DNA of 56,605 nt. Source: Deltaproteobacteria bacterium UBA5756. Lineage in GTDB: Bacteria > Desulfobacterota > Syntrophorhabdia > Syntrophorhabdales > Syntrophorhabdaceae. The notes beneath the pieces were generated by a model. It did not search any database and was not told where the DNA came from. It worked only from the letters and a program-made list of their open reading frames with translations. The translations under genes were made by a program, and so were the position numbers. Numbering within the stretch: the first letter of the stretch is position 1; every line of letters starts with the position of its first letter. The DNA lies in contig DIFE01000123.1 in NCBI GenBank assembly GCA_002418985.1, positions 1 through 56,605 on the forward strand, given 5' to 3'. Below are positions 35,275 to 44,421 of the stretch, one piece after another.

Positions 35275-38200
35275 ATGGAGGTATCTCGCGCTCACATATT
35301 GGTATGTGCCGGAGCTGCATGCGTCTCGTCAGGTTGCCGACAGATCAGGGACGCTGTTGTCAATAAAATAATCGAGCAGGGGCTGCAAAACGAAATCAAG
35401 GTCATAGAAACGGGCTGCATCGGCTCCTGTGACTTAGGTCCCCTGGCACTCGTCTACCCAGAAGGCGTGCTCTATCAGAAACTCAAACCTGAGGACGCCG
35501 AGGAGATCGTTACCGAACATCTTCTCAAGGGAAGGATAGTCGAGCGTCTTCTTTATAAAGAGGCAACAACGGAGAAGACGATCCCTTCGATGAAGGAGAT
35601 CGATTTTTTCAAGAACCAGATAAAGATCGTTCTTCGGAACTGCGGTGTCATCAATCCGCTGAACATTGAAGAATATATCGCCCGGGATGGCTATATGGCC
35701 CTGGGCAAGGCGCTGACCTCGATGACCAGGGAAGAGGTTATCGATGAAGTGTTGAAATCGGGTCTTCGCGGCCGCGGCGGCGGCGGTTTTCCGACTGGTT
35801 TGAAATGGAAATTTGCCTTCCAGTCTCCCGGCGACGTGAAATACGTAGTCTGCAACGCCGACGAGGGTGACCCGGGTGCGTTTATGGACCGTAGCGTTCT
35901 CGAAGGCGACCCGCACAGCGTTATAGAGGCGATGGCCATCGCGGCTTACGCGATTGGCGCTCAGCAGGGCTACATTTATGTCAGGGCGGAGTATCCCCTT
36001 GCCATCGAGCGCCTTAACTGGGCCATCGGCCAGGCACGGGAATACAAATTCCTGGGAAAGGACATCCTTGAGACGGGGTTCAATTTCGATCTTGAGATCC
36101 GTATCGGTGCAGGCGCATTTGTCTGCGGCGAAGAGACGGCCCTCATGATCTCCATCGAAGGCAAGCGCGGCGAGCCGAGACCGAGACCGCCTTTCCCCGT
36201 GGTCAAAGGCCTTTTCAACGCCCCGACGCTCCTTAATAACGTTGAAACATATGCCAATATTGCCGCCATCATCAACAACGGGGCGGCCTGGTATTCCCAG
36301 TACGGTACCGAGAAGAGCAAGGGCACCAAGGTGTTCGCCCTCGCCGGTGCCGTCAACAATACCGGCCTCGTCGAAGTTCCCATGGGCACTCCCCTGGGAG
36401 ATATCGTCTTCAACATCGGCGGCGGCATCAAAGGCGGCAAGAAATACAAGGCGGCGCAGCTCGGCGGTCCTTCCGGCGGTTGCATCCCCATCAATCACCT
36501 GAACGTTCCCGTTGACTATGAGTCGGTAGCGGAACTCGGCGCCATCGTCGGGTCCGGGGGCCTCATCGTTGCCGACGAGGATACGTGCATGGTCGACTTC
36601 GCACGGTTCTTCCTGGACTTCATTCAACACGAATCATGCGGCAAATGCCCGCCATGCCGGATCGGAACAAAGCGCATGCTGGAGATCCTGAAGCGGATCA
36701 CCCATGGCGAAGGCAAACCGGAAGATATAGACGATCTCGTAGAACTCGCAACGCGCATCAAGGACTCGGCCCTGTGCGGTCTGGGTCAGACGGCGCCGAA
36801 CCCGATTCTGTCAACTCTCAGATATTTCAAGCATGAGTACATGGAACATATCGAAGACAAGCATTGCCGGGCTGGCGTATGCAGCGCGCTCTTTGACGCT
36901 CCCTGCCAGAATGCCTGCCCTGCCGACCAGAATGCGTGGGGTTACGTAACGCTCATCAGTGAAGGAAGATTGAAAGAGGCCATTGCGGTTATCAAGGAAG
37001 CAAACCCCTTCCCGGCAACACTCGGCAGGGTCTGTGTGCATCCTTGCGAAGCCAAGTGCCGCAGGGCACAGATAGATGCACCGGTTTCCATCTGCGCACT
37101 CAAGCGTTTTGCCGCGGATGCGGATATGCGTACCTATCCTCAGTATAAACCCCAGACCGATCAGCCGAAGGAGAAGAAGGTCGCCGTCATCGGTGCCGGT
37201 CCTGCCGGGCTTGCCGGCGCCTATTTCCTCGCCCTCAAAGGATACGGCGTAACTGTTTTCGAGGCACTGCCGGTCGCGGGCGGAATGCTTGCGGTAGGTA
37301 TTCCCGATTACCGTCTGCCCAGAGAGGTACTAAATAATGAGATAAAGTCCATCACCGAACTGGGTGTGGAGATAAAGTGCAACATGGCCCTCGGCAAAGA
37401 AATCACCGTACAGAAGCTCTTCAGCGAGGGGTACAGCGCAATTCTGGTGGCCACAGGGGCCCACAAGGGACAGAAGTTGAATATCGCCGGCGAAGATGCG
37501 CAGGACGTGCTCGACGGCGTGACATTTTTGCGCGATGTGAATCTGAACAATACCATGAAGGTTGAAGGTAAGGTTGTGGTCATCGGTGGCGGCAATGTCG
37601 CCATAGACACGGCACGGGCCGCATTGCGGCTTGGAGCCAAAGACGTGTCGATCCTCTACCGGCGCGAAAGGTCCGATATGCCGGCCTATAGCGAAGAGAT
37701 CGATGAAGCCGAGACTGAAGGAGTTGCGATCCATACACTGGTGGCACCCAAATCCATAGTTGTCAAGGACGGCAAGGTTACAGGCGTCGAGTGTGCTCGC
37801 ATGAGTCTTGGTAATTTCGACAAAGGCGGCAGGCGTACGCCTCAGGCAATCCCCGGCTCGGACTTTGTCGTGGATGCGGACCTGATCATAGCCGCCATCG
37901 GCCAGACGCCCGATCTTTCATGGATGAACGGCGATGGGGTCAAGGCTGATAAGGCAGGAACCGTTGAAGTAAATATGAAGAGCCTTGCGACGGGCGCGGA
38001 AGGTGTATTCGCCGCCGGCGATAACGTCAGGGGCCCGGCCACGGTCGTTGAGGCGGTTGGTGACGGCAAGACAGCCGCCATGGCCATCGACGAATATCTG
38101 GGTGGTGACGGACTGGCACCGAATGCGTACCGCGATGAACTTGTCAACATGGTCGTTACGTATGACGAGGCGCAATATCAGCGGGAATTGGGCCGGCAGG

Positions 38201-38328
38201 CTATGCAGCACCTGCCGTTGTCGAAGCGAGACCGGAATTTTAACGAGGTTGTTCTCGGGTACGATAACAAAGCGGCAGTCGAGGAGGCGAAGCGCTGTCT
38301 CCACTGTTATCTCAGACAAAGCGAGTGA
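35275..38328 (+). CDS. NuoF-GltD/NfnB fusion: hydrogenase NAD(H) flavoprotein joined to an NADPH-type FAD oxidoreductase
   Basis: A 1017-residue fusion. Residues 1-540 are NuoF/HydB: thioredoxin-like 2Fe-2S (C11, C16, C48, C52), GLRGRGGGGFPTG, CNADEGDPGAFMD, CGEETALMISIEG and ESCGKCPPCRIGT. In place of the C-terminal ferredoxin clusters of HydB comes a GltD/NfnB module: Fe-S motifs CQNACP (about 543) and VCVHPCEAKC (about 586), FAD site VIGAGPAGLAG (about 638), NADPH site VIGGGNVAIDTARAA (about 768), YRRERSDMPA (about 795), and a closing CLHC. The YRRxRxxMPA motif points to NADP(H). The enzyme may couple H2, NAD(H), NADP(H) and perhaps ferredoxin. Similar NuoF-GltD fusions occur, as I recall, in other syntrophic and sulfate-reducing deltaproteobacteria and in Stn-type transhydrogenases. 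Confidence 0.93.
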   Translation: MEVSRAHILVCAGAACVSSGCRQIRDAVVNKIIEQGLQNEIKVIETGCIGSCDLGPLALVYPEGVLYQKLKPEDAEEIVTEHLLKGRIVERLLYKEATTEKTIPSMKEIDFFKNQIKIVLRNCGVINPLNIEEYIARDGYMALGKALTSMTREEVIDEVLKSGLRGRGGGGFPTGLKWKFAFQSPGDVKYVVCNADEGDPGAFMDRSVLEGDPHSVIEAMAIAAYAIGAQQGYIYVRAEYPLAIERLNWAIGQAREYKFLGKDILETGFNFDLEIRIGAGAFVCGEETALMISIEGKRGEPRPRPPFPVVKGLFNAPTLLNNVETYANIAAIINNGAAWYSQYGTEKSKGTKVFALAGAVNNTGLVEVPMGTPLGDIVFNIGGGIKGGKKYKAAQLGGPSGGCIPINHLNVPVDYESVAELGAIVGSGGLIVADEDTCMVDFARFFLDFIQHESCGKCPPCRIGTKRMLEILKRITHGEGKPEDIDDLVELATRIKDSALCGLGQTAPNPILSTLRYFKHEYMEHIEDKHCRAGVCSALFDAPCQNACPADQNAWGYVTLISEGRLKEAIAVIKEANPFPATLGRVCVHPCEAKCRRAQIDAPVSICALKRFAADADMRTYPQYKPQTDQPKEKKVAVIGAGPAGLAGAYFLALKGYGVTVFEALPVAGGMLAVGIPDYRLPREVLNNEIKSITELGVEIKCNMALGKEITVQKLFSEGYSAILVATGAHKGQKLNIAGEDAQDVLDGVTFLRDVNLNNTMKVEGKVVVIGGGNVAIDTARAALRLGAKDVSILYRRERSDMPAYSEEIDEAETEGVAIHTLVAPKSIVVKDGKVTGVECARMSLGNFDKGGRRTPQAIPGSDFVVDADLIIAAIGQTPDLSWMNGDGVKADKAGTVEVNMKSLATGAEGVFAAGDNVRGPATVVEAVGDGKTAAMAIDEYLGGDGLAPNAYRDELVNMVVTYDEAQYQRELGRQAMQHLPLSKRDRNFNEVVLGYDNKAAVEEAKRCLHCYLRQSE

Positions 38329-38359
38329 GCCTGAGGTCACAAAAGGAGTGTGAACCATT

Positions 38360-40084
38360 ATGACTATAAGCGTAGTAATAGACGGTCGACCGCTCGAGGT
38401 TGAAGAAGGGACGAGTATACTTGATGCGGCCGCACAGGCTAATATCCACATACCCACACTGTGTTATCTGCCTGAGGTCCAGGCGATAGGCGCCTGCAGG
38501 GTCTGCCTTGTCGAGATCGAAGGAAATCGCACCCTTCAGGCGGCATGTGTTTCACCTGTCGCAAAGGGGCAGGTAATTTATACGAACACCGACAGGGTCC
38601 GCAAGGCAAGGCGGTTCTCAGTCGAAATGCTTCTCTCCAATCATCCCTTTGAATGCCTCAGCTGTGCGAAGAATCTCCATTGTGATCTGCAGACGCTTGC
38701 CTATGACCTGGGCATCCGTGAGATCCGTTTCACCGGAGAGAAGAGCGGCGGGCGGATTGATGAATCCTCCCCATCGATCAGGCGCGATCAGAACAAGTGC
38801 ATCCTGTGCAGACGCTGCGTAACAGTATGCCAGGAGATCCAGTCCGTTACGGCCCTCTACATGCAGGGAAGGGGCTTCGAGACAAGAGTGGAGCCTGCTT
38901 TTGACCGCGATATCAATGATGTGGCCTGCACAAACTGCGGCCAGTGTTCCGTCGTTTGCCCCGTAGGGGCCATCACGGAAAAGGAATATATTGACGAGGT
39001 CTGGGCCGCCTTAAGTGACCCGACCAAATTTGTTGTGATACAGGACGCGCCCGCGGTCAGGGCGGCCCTTGGTGAAGAGTTCGGTTATCCTCCCGGCACG
39101 CTCGTGACGGGCAAGATGCTGGCGGCGGCCCGCAGACTGGGTTTTGACCGGGTCTTCGATACGAACTTCGCCGCGGACCTCACCATTCTGGAAGAAGGAA
39201 CGGAACTTCTGACACGCGTCAAGAAGGGCGGCACTCTTCCGATGATCACAAGCTGCAGCCCGGGTTGGATCAAATTCATCGAACATTTTTACCCCGAGTT
39301 GCTCGATCACCTCTCTACCTGCAAATCACCGCACATGATGCTCGGCGCCTTGACGAAAACCTACTTCGCGAAGAAATCGGGCGTCGATCCGAAAGACATG
39401 GTCGTTGTATCCGTCATGCCTTGCACCGCCAAGAAATTCGAGTGCAACCGTCCTGAGATGTTCGACAGCGGCTACAAGGACGTCGATTACGTGTTGACGA
39501 CCCGCGAATTTGCCAAGATGATAAAACAGGCCGGGATTGATTTCCAAAGCCTTCCCGACGGGAAATACGACGACCCCATGGGCGAGTATACAGGTGCGGC
39601 GACGATCTTCGGCGCAACCGGCGGTGTCATGGAAGCCGCATTGCGCACAGCCTATGAAGTGGCCACGGGTAAAGTTCTCGAGAACGTCGAATTTACAGCT
39701 GTACGGGGCCTTGAGGGTATTAAAGAGGCGACCATCCCCGTGGAAGGAATCGGGGACGTCAGGGTTGCCGTATCCCATGGTCTTGGCAACGCCCGCAAGC
39801 TTCTGGATAAGATCAAGACCGGCGAGGCGAATTACCATTTTATCGAGGTTATGGCATGCCCCGGCGGCTGTGTAGGCGGCGGCGGTCAGCCCATTCCCGT
39901 AAACAATGATATCAGGGGGCTAAGGGCCCAGGCGCTCTACGGTGAAGATTGTGCTCTCACATATAGAAAATCCCATGAGAACCCGTCGATCAAGAGGATC
40001 TACGAGGAATTTCTGGGACAGCCGCTGGGCGAAAAGTCACACCACCTCCTCCACACCCATTACACACCGAGGAGCAAGTTCTAG
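38360..40084 (+). CDS. hydA: [FeFe]-hydrogenase catalytic subunit, third trimer
   Basis: A 574-residue HydA with 2Fe-2S (C35, C46, C49, C63), His-Cys 4Fe-4S (HPFECLSC), two 4Fe-4S sites (C147-C157, C190-C200) and the H-cluster domain with TSCSPGW (C299, S300), MPCTAKKFE (C355) and MACPGGCVGGGGQ. It shares the serine variant and overall length with the HydA at 32929, from which it probably arose by duplication, and it lacks the C-terminal 2Fe-2S domain. AAAGGAG precedes the ATG. It is the last gene of the operon; a strong terminator follows 20 bases later. Its partner is the NuoF-GltD fusion. Confidence 0.95.
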   Translation: MTISVVIDGRPLEVEEGTSILDAAAQANIHIPTLCYLPEVQAIGACRVCLVEIEGNRTLQAACVSPVAKGQVIYTNTDRVRKARRFSVEMLLSNHPFECLSCAKNLHCDLQTLAYDLGIREIRFTGEKSGGRIDESSPSIRRDQNKCILCRRCVTVCQEIQSVTALYMQGRGFETRVEPAFDRDINDVACTNCGQCSVVCPVGAITEKEYIDEVWAALSDPTKFVVIQDAPAVRAALGEEFGYPPGTLVTGKMLAAARRLGFDRVFDTNFAADLTILEEGTELLTRVKKGGTLPMITSCSPGWIKFIEHFYPELLDHLSTCKSPHMMLGALTKTYFAKKSGVDPKDMVVVSVMPCTAKKFECNRPEMFDSGYKDVDYVLTTREFAKMIKQAGIDFQSLPDGKYDDPMGEYTGAATIFGATGGVMEAALRTAYEVATGKVLENVEFTAVRGLEGIKEATIPVEGIGDVRVAVSHGLGNARKLLDKIKTGEANYHFIEVMACPGGCVGGGGQPIPVNNDIRGLRAQALYGEDCALTYRKSHENPSIKRIYEEFLGQPLGEKSHHLLHTHYTPRSKF

Positions 40085-40102
40085 ACAAAGGAAATGCCAT
40101 GC

Positions 40103-40131
40103 ATACCCGCCCGGGAGAACCGGGCGGGTAT
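40103..40131 (+). terminator. Intrinsic terminator of the 13-gene hydrogenase operon
   Basis: ATACCCGCCCGG (40103-40114), loop GAGAA, CCGGGCGGGTAT (40120-40131): a perfect 12-base stem followed by TTCTTTGTG. No other hairpin of this strength was seen between 26521 and 40084. Confidence 0.88.
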
Positions 40132-40306
40132 TTCTTTGTGAGAAACTTCCAACCACACTGTTTCGAAAACGGTTAAAAGTTACGGCGTCGAGATTTTCAC
40201 GTTGCAACTGAACCTGAATTGAGAGACAATTATAAGCCTGTTATGGATTCCCCGCCGTCGGATGGCTCGCCCTTGTGTTGATATCGGCGGTTGCTGAAGT
40301 CGAGAT

Positions 40307-41206
40307 ATGGATATTATTCTGAAAATAATCCCCGTGGTGCTCATATTCCTGCTGGGATATGCGCTGAAACGTCTGAATATTCTCAAGAAGGAAGACGGCG
40401 ACCTATTCCTCAAGGTGGTATACTATGTAGCATTACCCGCCTTGATCATTATATCCGTAGCAGATGTAGAACTTCGGCTGAACTTTGTATTCCTGCCCAT
40501 TTCGGCGGTGCTCACGGCGTTGACGACGACTCTGATATCCTACTGGACAGGCAGGATTCTTCGTCTTCCGAGACCGTCATTGGGTACTTTCATCATCGGC
40601 TCGACGATAATGAACATAGGTTTCACCTTGCCGTTCTTCATCACGGCATACGGAAAGCAGGGCCTGGCGAGAATCACCATGTTCGATTTCGGGAATATGG
40701 CGATCATTTTCACATTTGTATACTGGCTTGCATGCAAGCACGGTGCAACCGACATTGATCAGAAAGTAATGGTGAAGAAATTGCTTCTGGTGCCCCCGAT
40801 GTGGGCACTGCTGATCGCTGTTCTGCTGAACCTCCTCAAGATTCCGATCCCCTCCTTTATCAATGACTTTCTCGGGATGGTCGGCTGGATGATGACCCCG
40901 CTGGTTATGCTGGCCCTGGGACTCTATTTCAGCCCCAGAATGGTGAGAATGGGCCCGGTTTTTTCAGCGACCTTCATCAGAATGATTCTCGGTTTTGCCT
41001 GTGGATACGTGCTGGCAAACCTGTTCGGTCTGGAGGGGCTCAACAGGTCGATCGTTATGATCGGATCGGCCGCCCCTGTCGGTTATACCAGCCTTACTTT
41101 CTCCTACCTGGAAAATCTCGACAAAGAATTCGCGGCCAGTCTCATATCATTCTCCATCATCATGGGAATGATCATCACACCCGCGCTGATTCTCCTGCTC
41201 CAATAA
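40307..41206 (+). CDS. AEC-family (auxin efflux carrier-like) transporter
   Basis: A 299-residue membrane protein with about ten hydrophobic helices in the two five-helix repeats of the AEC family. The N-terminus IILKIIPVVLIFLLGYALKR and the segments GTFIIGSTIMNIGFTLPFFI and PLVMLALGLYFSP are typical, as is the SAAPVGYTSLTFSYLENLD stretch near the C-terminus. Bacterial members export or import small carboxylates such as malate or malonate. The substrate is unknown. The gene starts after the operon terminator and has its own 170-base upstream region. Confidence 0.88.
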   Translation: MDIILKIIPVVLIFLLGYALKRLNILKKEDGDLFLKVVYYVALPALIIISVADVELRLNFVFLPISAVLTALTTTLISYWTGRILRLPRPSLGTFIIGSTIMNIGFTLPFFITAYGKQGLARITMFDFGNMAIIFTFVYWLACKHGATDIDQKVMVKKLLLVPPMWALLIAVLLNLLKIPIPSFINDFLGMVGWMMTPLVMLALGLYFSPRMVRMGPVFSATFIRMILGFACGYVLANLFGLEGLNRSIVMIGSAAPVGYTSLTFSYLENLDKEFAASLISFSIIMGMIITPALILLLQ

Positions 41207-41237
41207 CCGGAGCTGTTTTCACGTAACGGCCCCCATC

Positions 41238-41573
41238 CTATTTGATCATCACAAGGAGCATCTTATAACGGGATACGGCTTTGAGCGCGTGCGGCTTGTT
41301 GGCCGGCATGATGATCATCTCGCCCTCCTTCACGGAATGCGGCTCGCCGTCGATTGTGATCCGGGCCTCACCCTCGAGGAGGTATACCACGGCGTCAAAA
41401 GGCGCCGTGTGCTCGCTTAAACCCTCGCCTTCGTCGAAAGCAAAAACGGTCATCGTTCCCGAGGGTTTCCTGATGATCTCACGGCTCACAACGGAATGTT
41501 CCTGGTACTGGGCCACGTCCTTTAGTTGAAAGGCACGGGTCGTATTTCCTGTGGCAATAAAGTTTTCAGTCAT
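41238..41573 (-). CDS. Small cupin-domain protein (copy 1)
   Basis: A 111-residue single-domain cupin. Motif 1 is FDEGEGLSEHTAPFDAVVYLLEGEA (metal site H and E) and motif 2 is GEMIIMPANKPHAL, with the second histidine. AGGAGGAAG precedes the ATG. Small cupins bind a metal and act as sensors or enzymes; the function cannot be named. It converges on the AEC transporter gene with 30 bases between. Confidence 0.85.
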   Translation of the reverse strand: MTENFIATGNTTRAFQLKDVAQYQEHSVVSREIIRKPSGTMTVFAFDEGEGLSEHTAPFDAVVYLLEGEARITIDGEPHSVKEGEMIIMPANKPHALKAVSRYKMLLVMIK

Positions 41574-41697
41574 GATGGCTTCCTCCTGTTTAATATTATC
41601 TCATAACAGGGATAGCGAAAGGTGTACTTGACCTGGGTCAAATTCCCGGACGGGACCCACTTGATTGTTTCGTCCGCACGGTTTATAACAAAGGACG

Positions 41698-43125
41698 ATG
41701 AGCGAGTTCAGGGTTGAACGTGATCTGCTGGGCGAGTTGAAGGTGCCGGGTGATGCCTATTACGGCATCCACACGGTGAGGGCCCTTCGAAATTTCCCCA
41801 TTTCCTCTTTTTTGGTACCCTGGGAGCTTATAGCCGCACTTGCCGAAGTGAAGCAGGCCTGCACGCTTGCCAACATGAAGGCGGGCCTTCTCGACGGCAG
41901 GATAGGCGAAGCAATCGTCGCCGCGGCCAGGGAGGTTGCAGGGGGTGCCCTTGCCGACCAGTTTGTTGTCGACGCCTTCCAGGGAGGAGCCGGGACATCG
42001 ACGAACATGAACATGAACGAGGTTCTGGCTAACCGCGCGATAGAGATACTGGGCGGACAGAAGGGACAGTACGGCATAGTCGACCCCCTGGGCCACGTCA
42101 ATCTCTCCCAATCCACCAATGACGTCTACCCGACGGCCCTGAAGGTGGCCGCGATCAGGGTGGTCATCTCCTTGAGCGAGGCAATCGCGCGCCTTCAGGG
42201 AGCGCTGCAGAAAAAGGAACAGGAATTCGCCGGTGTCCTCAAGCTTGGCAGGACGGAGATGCGCGACGCCGTGCCCATCACCCTGGGACAGGAATTCGGG
42301 GCCTATGCCGAGGCCTTTGCCCGCGACAGGTGGCGCCTTTTCAAGGTTGAAGAGCGCCTTCGGCAGGTCAATCTGGGCGGTACCGCCGTAGGCACGGGCC
42401 TCAACGCGAAACGGGAATACATTTACGCGGCGATCAGCGAACTGCAGAGCATCACGGGGCTCGGCATCGCCCGGGCGGAGAACATGGTGGACGTCACCCA
42501 GAACGCCGATGTTTTCGCGGAGGTCTCGGGGCTTGTCAAGGCCGCCGCCGTCAATCTCGCAAAGGTGTCCTCCGACATGCGCCTTCTTTCGATGGGGCCG
42601 CGGGGAGGCCTCGCCGAGATAAAGTTGCCCGTTCTCCAAGAAGGCTCATCCATCATGCCCGACAAGGTCAACCCCGTCATTGCCGAGATGGCCACCGGGG
42701 TCGCCTTTCAGGTGATGAGCTTCGATCAGGCCATTACGCTGGCCGCATCGTCAGGACAGCTCGAACTCAATGCGTTCCTTCCTCTTATAGCCTTCAATCT
42801 CCTGACGGAGCTGAAGCTCCTCATGAACGCCGTATCCATCTTCCGAACGCACCTTGTCGAAGGGGTGACGGCAGACGAGGAACGATGCAGGAAATGGCTT
42901 GAAGAGAGCCTTTGCCTTGCCACCGCGCTCGCCCCCTACATCGGCCACGAAGAGGCGGGTGAAATTTCGAAGGCCGCTTGCGCCGAGGGGAAGACCATTG
43001 GCGAGACCGCCGTCGAAAGAGGGTGTTTTTCACCGGAGGAGATCCAGGCCATCTTCCAGCCCCGGGAGTTGACAAGACCGGGCATAGCGGGATCCAAAAA
43101 AGTGAAGAGAGACGAGGAAGGCTAA
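41698..43125 (+). CDS. aspA: Aspartate ammonia-lyase, linked to hydrogenase maturation genes
   Basis: Converts aspartate to fumarate and ammonia. The 475 residues include the GSSIMPDKVNPV signature (about 316-327) with the catalytic serine loop, SQSTNDVYPTALKVA (about 136-150) and the N-terminal RVERDLLGELKVPGDAYYGIHTVRA. The start is ATG 41698 after AAGGACG. hydF follows two bases after the stop, so aspA is in the maturation operon. aspA sits among hydE, hydF and hydG in other hydrogenase-containing bacteria, as I recall; whether it supplies nitrogen, or fumarate, for maturation is unknown. Confidence 0.93.
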   Translation: MSEFRVERDLLGELKVPGDAYYGIHTVRALRNFPISSFLVPWELIAALAEVKQACTLANMKAGLLDGRIGEAIVAAAREVAGGALADQFVVDAFQGGAGTSTNMNMNEVLANRAIEILGGQKGQYGIVDPLGHVNLSQSTNDVYPTALKVAAIRVVISLSEAIARLQGALQKKEQEFAGVLKLGRTEMRDAVPITLGQEFGAYAEAFARDRWRLFKVEERLRQVNLGGTAVGTGLNAKREYIYAAISELQSITGLGIARAENMVDVTQNADVFAEVSGLVKAAAVNLAKVSSDMRLLSMGPRGGLAEIKLPVLQEGSSIMPDKVNPVIAEMATGVAFQVMSFDQAITLAASSGQLELNAFLPLIAFNLLTELKLLMNAVSIFRTHLVEGVTADEERCRKWLEESLCLATALAPYIGHEEAGEISKAACAEGKTIGETAVERGCFSPEEIQAIFQPRELTRPGIAGSKKVKRDEEG

Positions 43126-43127
43126 CC

Positions 43128-44354
43128 GTGACCGATAATACGCTTAATCAGACTCCGCGCGGAAGCCGCCTGCACATTGCCATCTTCGGTAGGCGCAACG
43201 CCGGTAAATCGAGCCTCATAAATGCCCTGACGAATCAGGATATCGCTATTGTTTCCGACGTTCCCGGGACCACGACAGACCCCGTTTACAAATCGATGGA
43301 GATACTTCCCATCGGACCCGTCGTGATTATCGACACGGCAGGTATCGATGATGTCGGCGAGTTGGGAAGGCTGCGTATAGAAAAGGCACTCGGGGTCCTT
43401 AACAGGACGGATCTTATGCTCCTTGTCGTCGATCCTGTCTCCGGTTTCGGGCCTTTTGAGGAAGAGGTCGTAGAGAAGGCCCGCGAAAACAAGGTACCCG
43501 TCATCCTCGTCGTCAACAAGATTGACATCTATCCGCAGTTTGAAATGGACGGCGCCGGTCTGCCCGCCGTCATGGTGAGCGCCGTTACGCGACAGGGCAT
43601 TGACGAACTGAAAATGGCGATGATCAGTCAGGCACCCAGGGACTTCATGACACCGACGATTCTCGGAGACCTCATCTCTCCGGGTGACACCGTCGTACTT
43701 GTCGTCCCCATCGACCTTGCCGCGCCCAAAGGCAGGCTCATCCTCCCCCAGGTTCAGACCATCCGCGACATCCTTGATAACGATGCGATGGCCCTCGTGG
43801 TGAAGGAGCGCGAATTGAAAGCCGCGCTTGCCGGGCTCAAAGAAAAACCCCGCCTTGTCGTCACCGATTCCCAGGTATTCCTCAAGGTTGCCGCCGATAC
43901 CCCCGGGGATGTTCCCATGACGTCCTTTTCAATTCTTTTTGCGCGCCACAAGGGCAACCTGACCACGCTTGTCGAGGGCGCCCGGGCGATAGAAGATCTC
44001 TCTCCCGGCGATAAGGTCCTTGTTTCCGAGGCCTGCACGCATCACCGCGTGGAAGACGATATCGGCACGGTGAAGATACCGAGATGGCTCAACCAGCTTG
44101 TGGGCGGGCCCCTTGACTACACGTGGGTCAGCGGACCGGAAATGCCGAAGGACCTGTCAGGGTACAAGCTGATCATTCACTGCGGTGCGTGTATGATTAA
44201 CCGCAAGGAGATGCTCCACCGGCTTATGGTGGCGAAGCACGCCGGGGTTCCCATCGTGAATTATGGGGTCCTCATTGCCTATGTTATGGGCATCCTTGAT
44301 CGTACCCTGAAGCCTTTCCCTGAGGTGGCGGAGGCCAGGGAAGACAACTGCTGA
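43128..44354 (+). CDS. hydF: [FeFe]-hydrogenase maturation GTPase HydF
   Basis: Scaffold on which the 2Fe subcluster is assembled before transfer to HydA. I start at GTG 43128, directly after aspA with GAGGAAGG upstream; upstream extension overlaps aspA and is not part of the family. The 408 residues contain the P-loop GRRNAGKS (21-28), DVPGTTTDPV, DTAGIDD and NKID. The C-terminal Fe-S domain has ACTHH (about 302) and HCGAC (about 350), the three-cysteine 4Fe-4S site plus histidine. The length is normal. hydG follows 67 bases later. Confidence 0.95.
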   Translation: MTDNTLNQTPRGSRLHIAIFGRRNAGKSSLINALTNQDIAIVSDVPGTTTDPVYKSMEILPIGPVVIIDTAGIDDVGELGRLRIEKALGVLNRTDLMLLVVDPVSGFGPFEEEVVEKARENKVPVILVVNKIDIYPQFEMDGAGLPAVMVSAVTRQGIDELKMAMISQAPRDFMTPTILGDLISPGDTVVLVVPIDLAAPKGRLILPQVQTIRDILDNDAMALVVKERELKAALAGLKEKPRLVVTDSQVFLKVAADTPGDVPMTSFSILFARHKGNLTTLVEGARAIEDLSPGDKVLVSEACTHHRVEDDIGTVKIPRWLNQLVGGPLDYTWVSGPEMPKDLSGYKLIIHCGACMINRKEMLHRLMVAKHAGVPIVNYGVLIAYVMGILDRTLKPFPEVAEAREDNC

Positions 44355-44421
44355 AAAGGCTCCCGGGCTTCCTTTACTTTTAAGAATCCACGCAATATAC
44401 TTATGCAACGGAGGCCACGCC

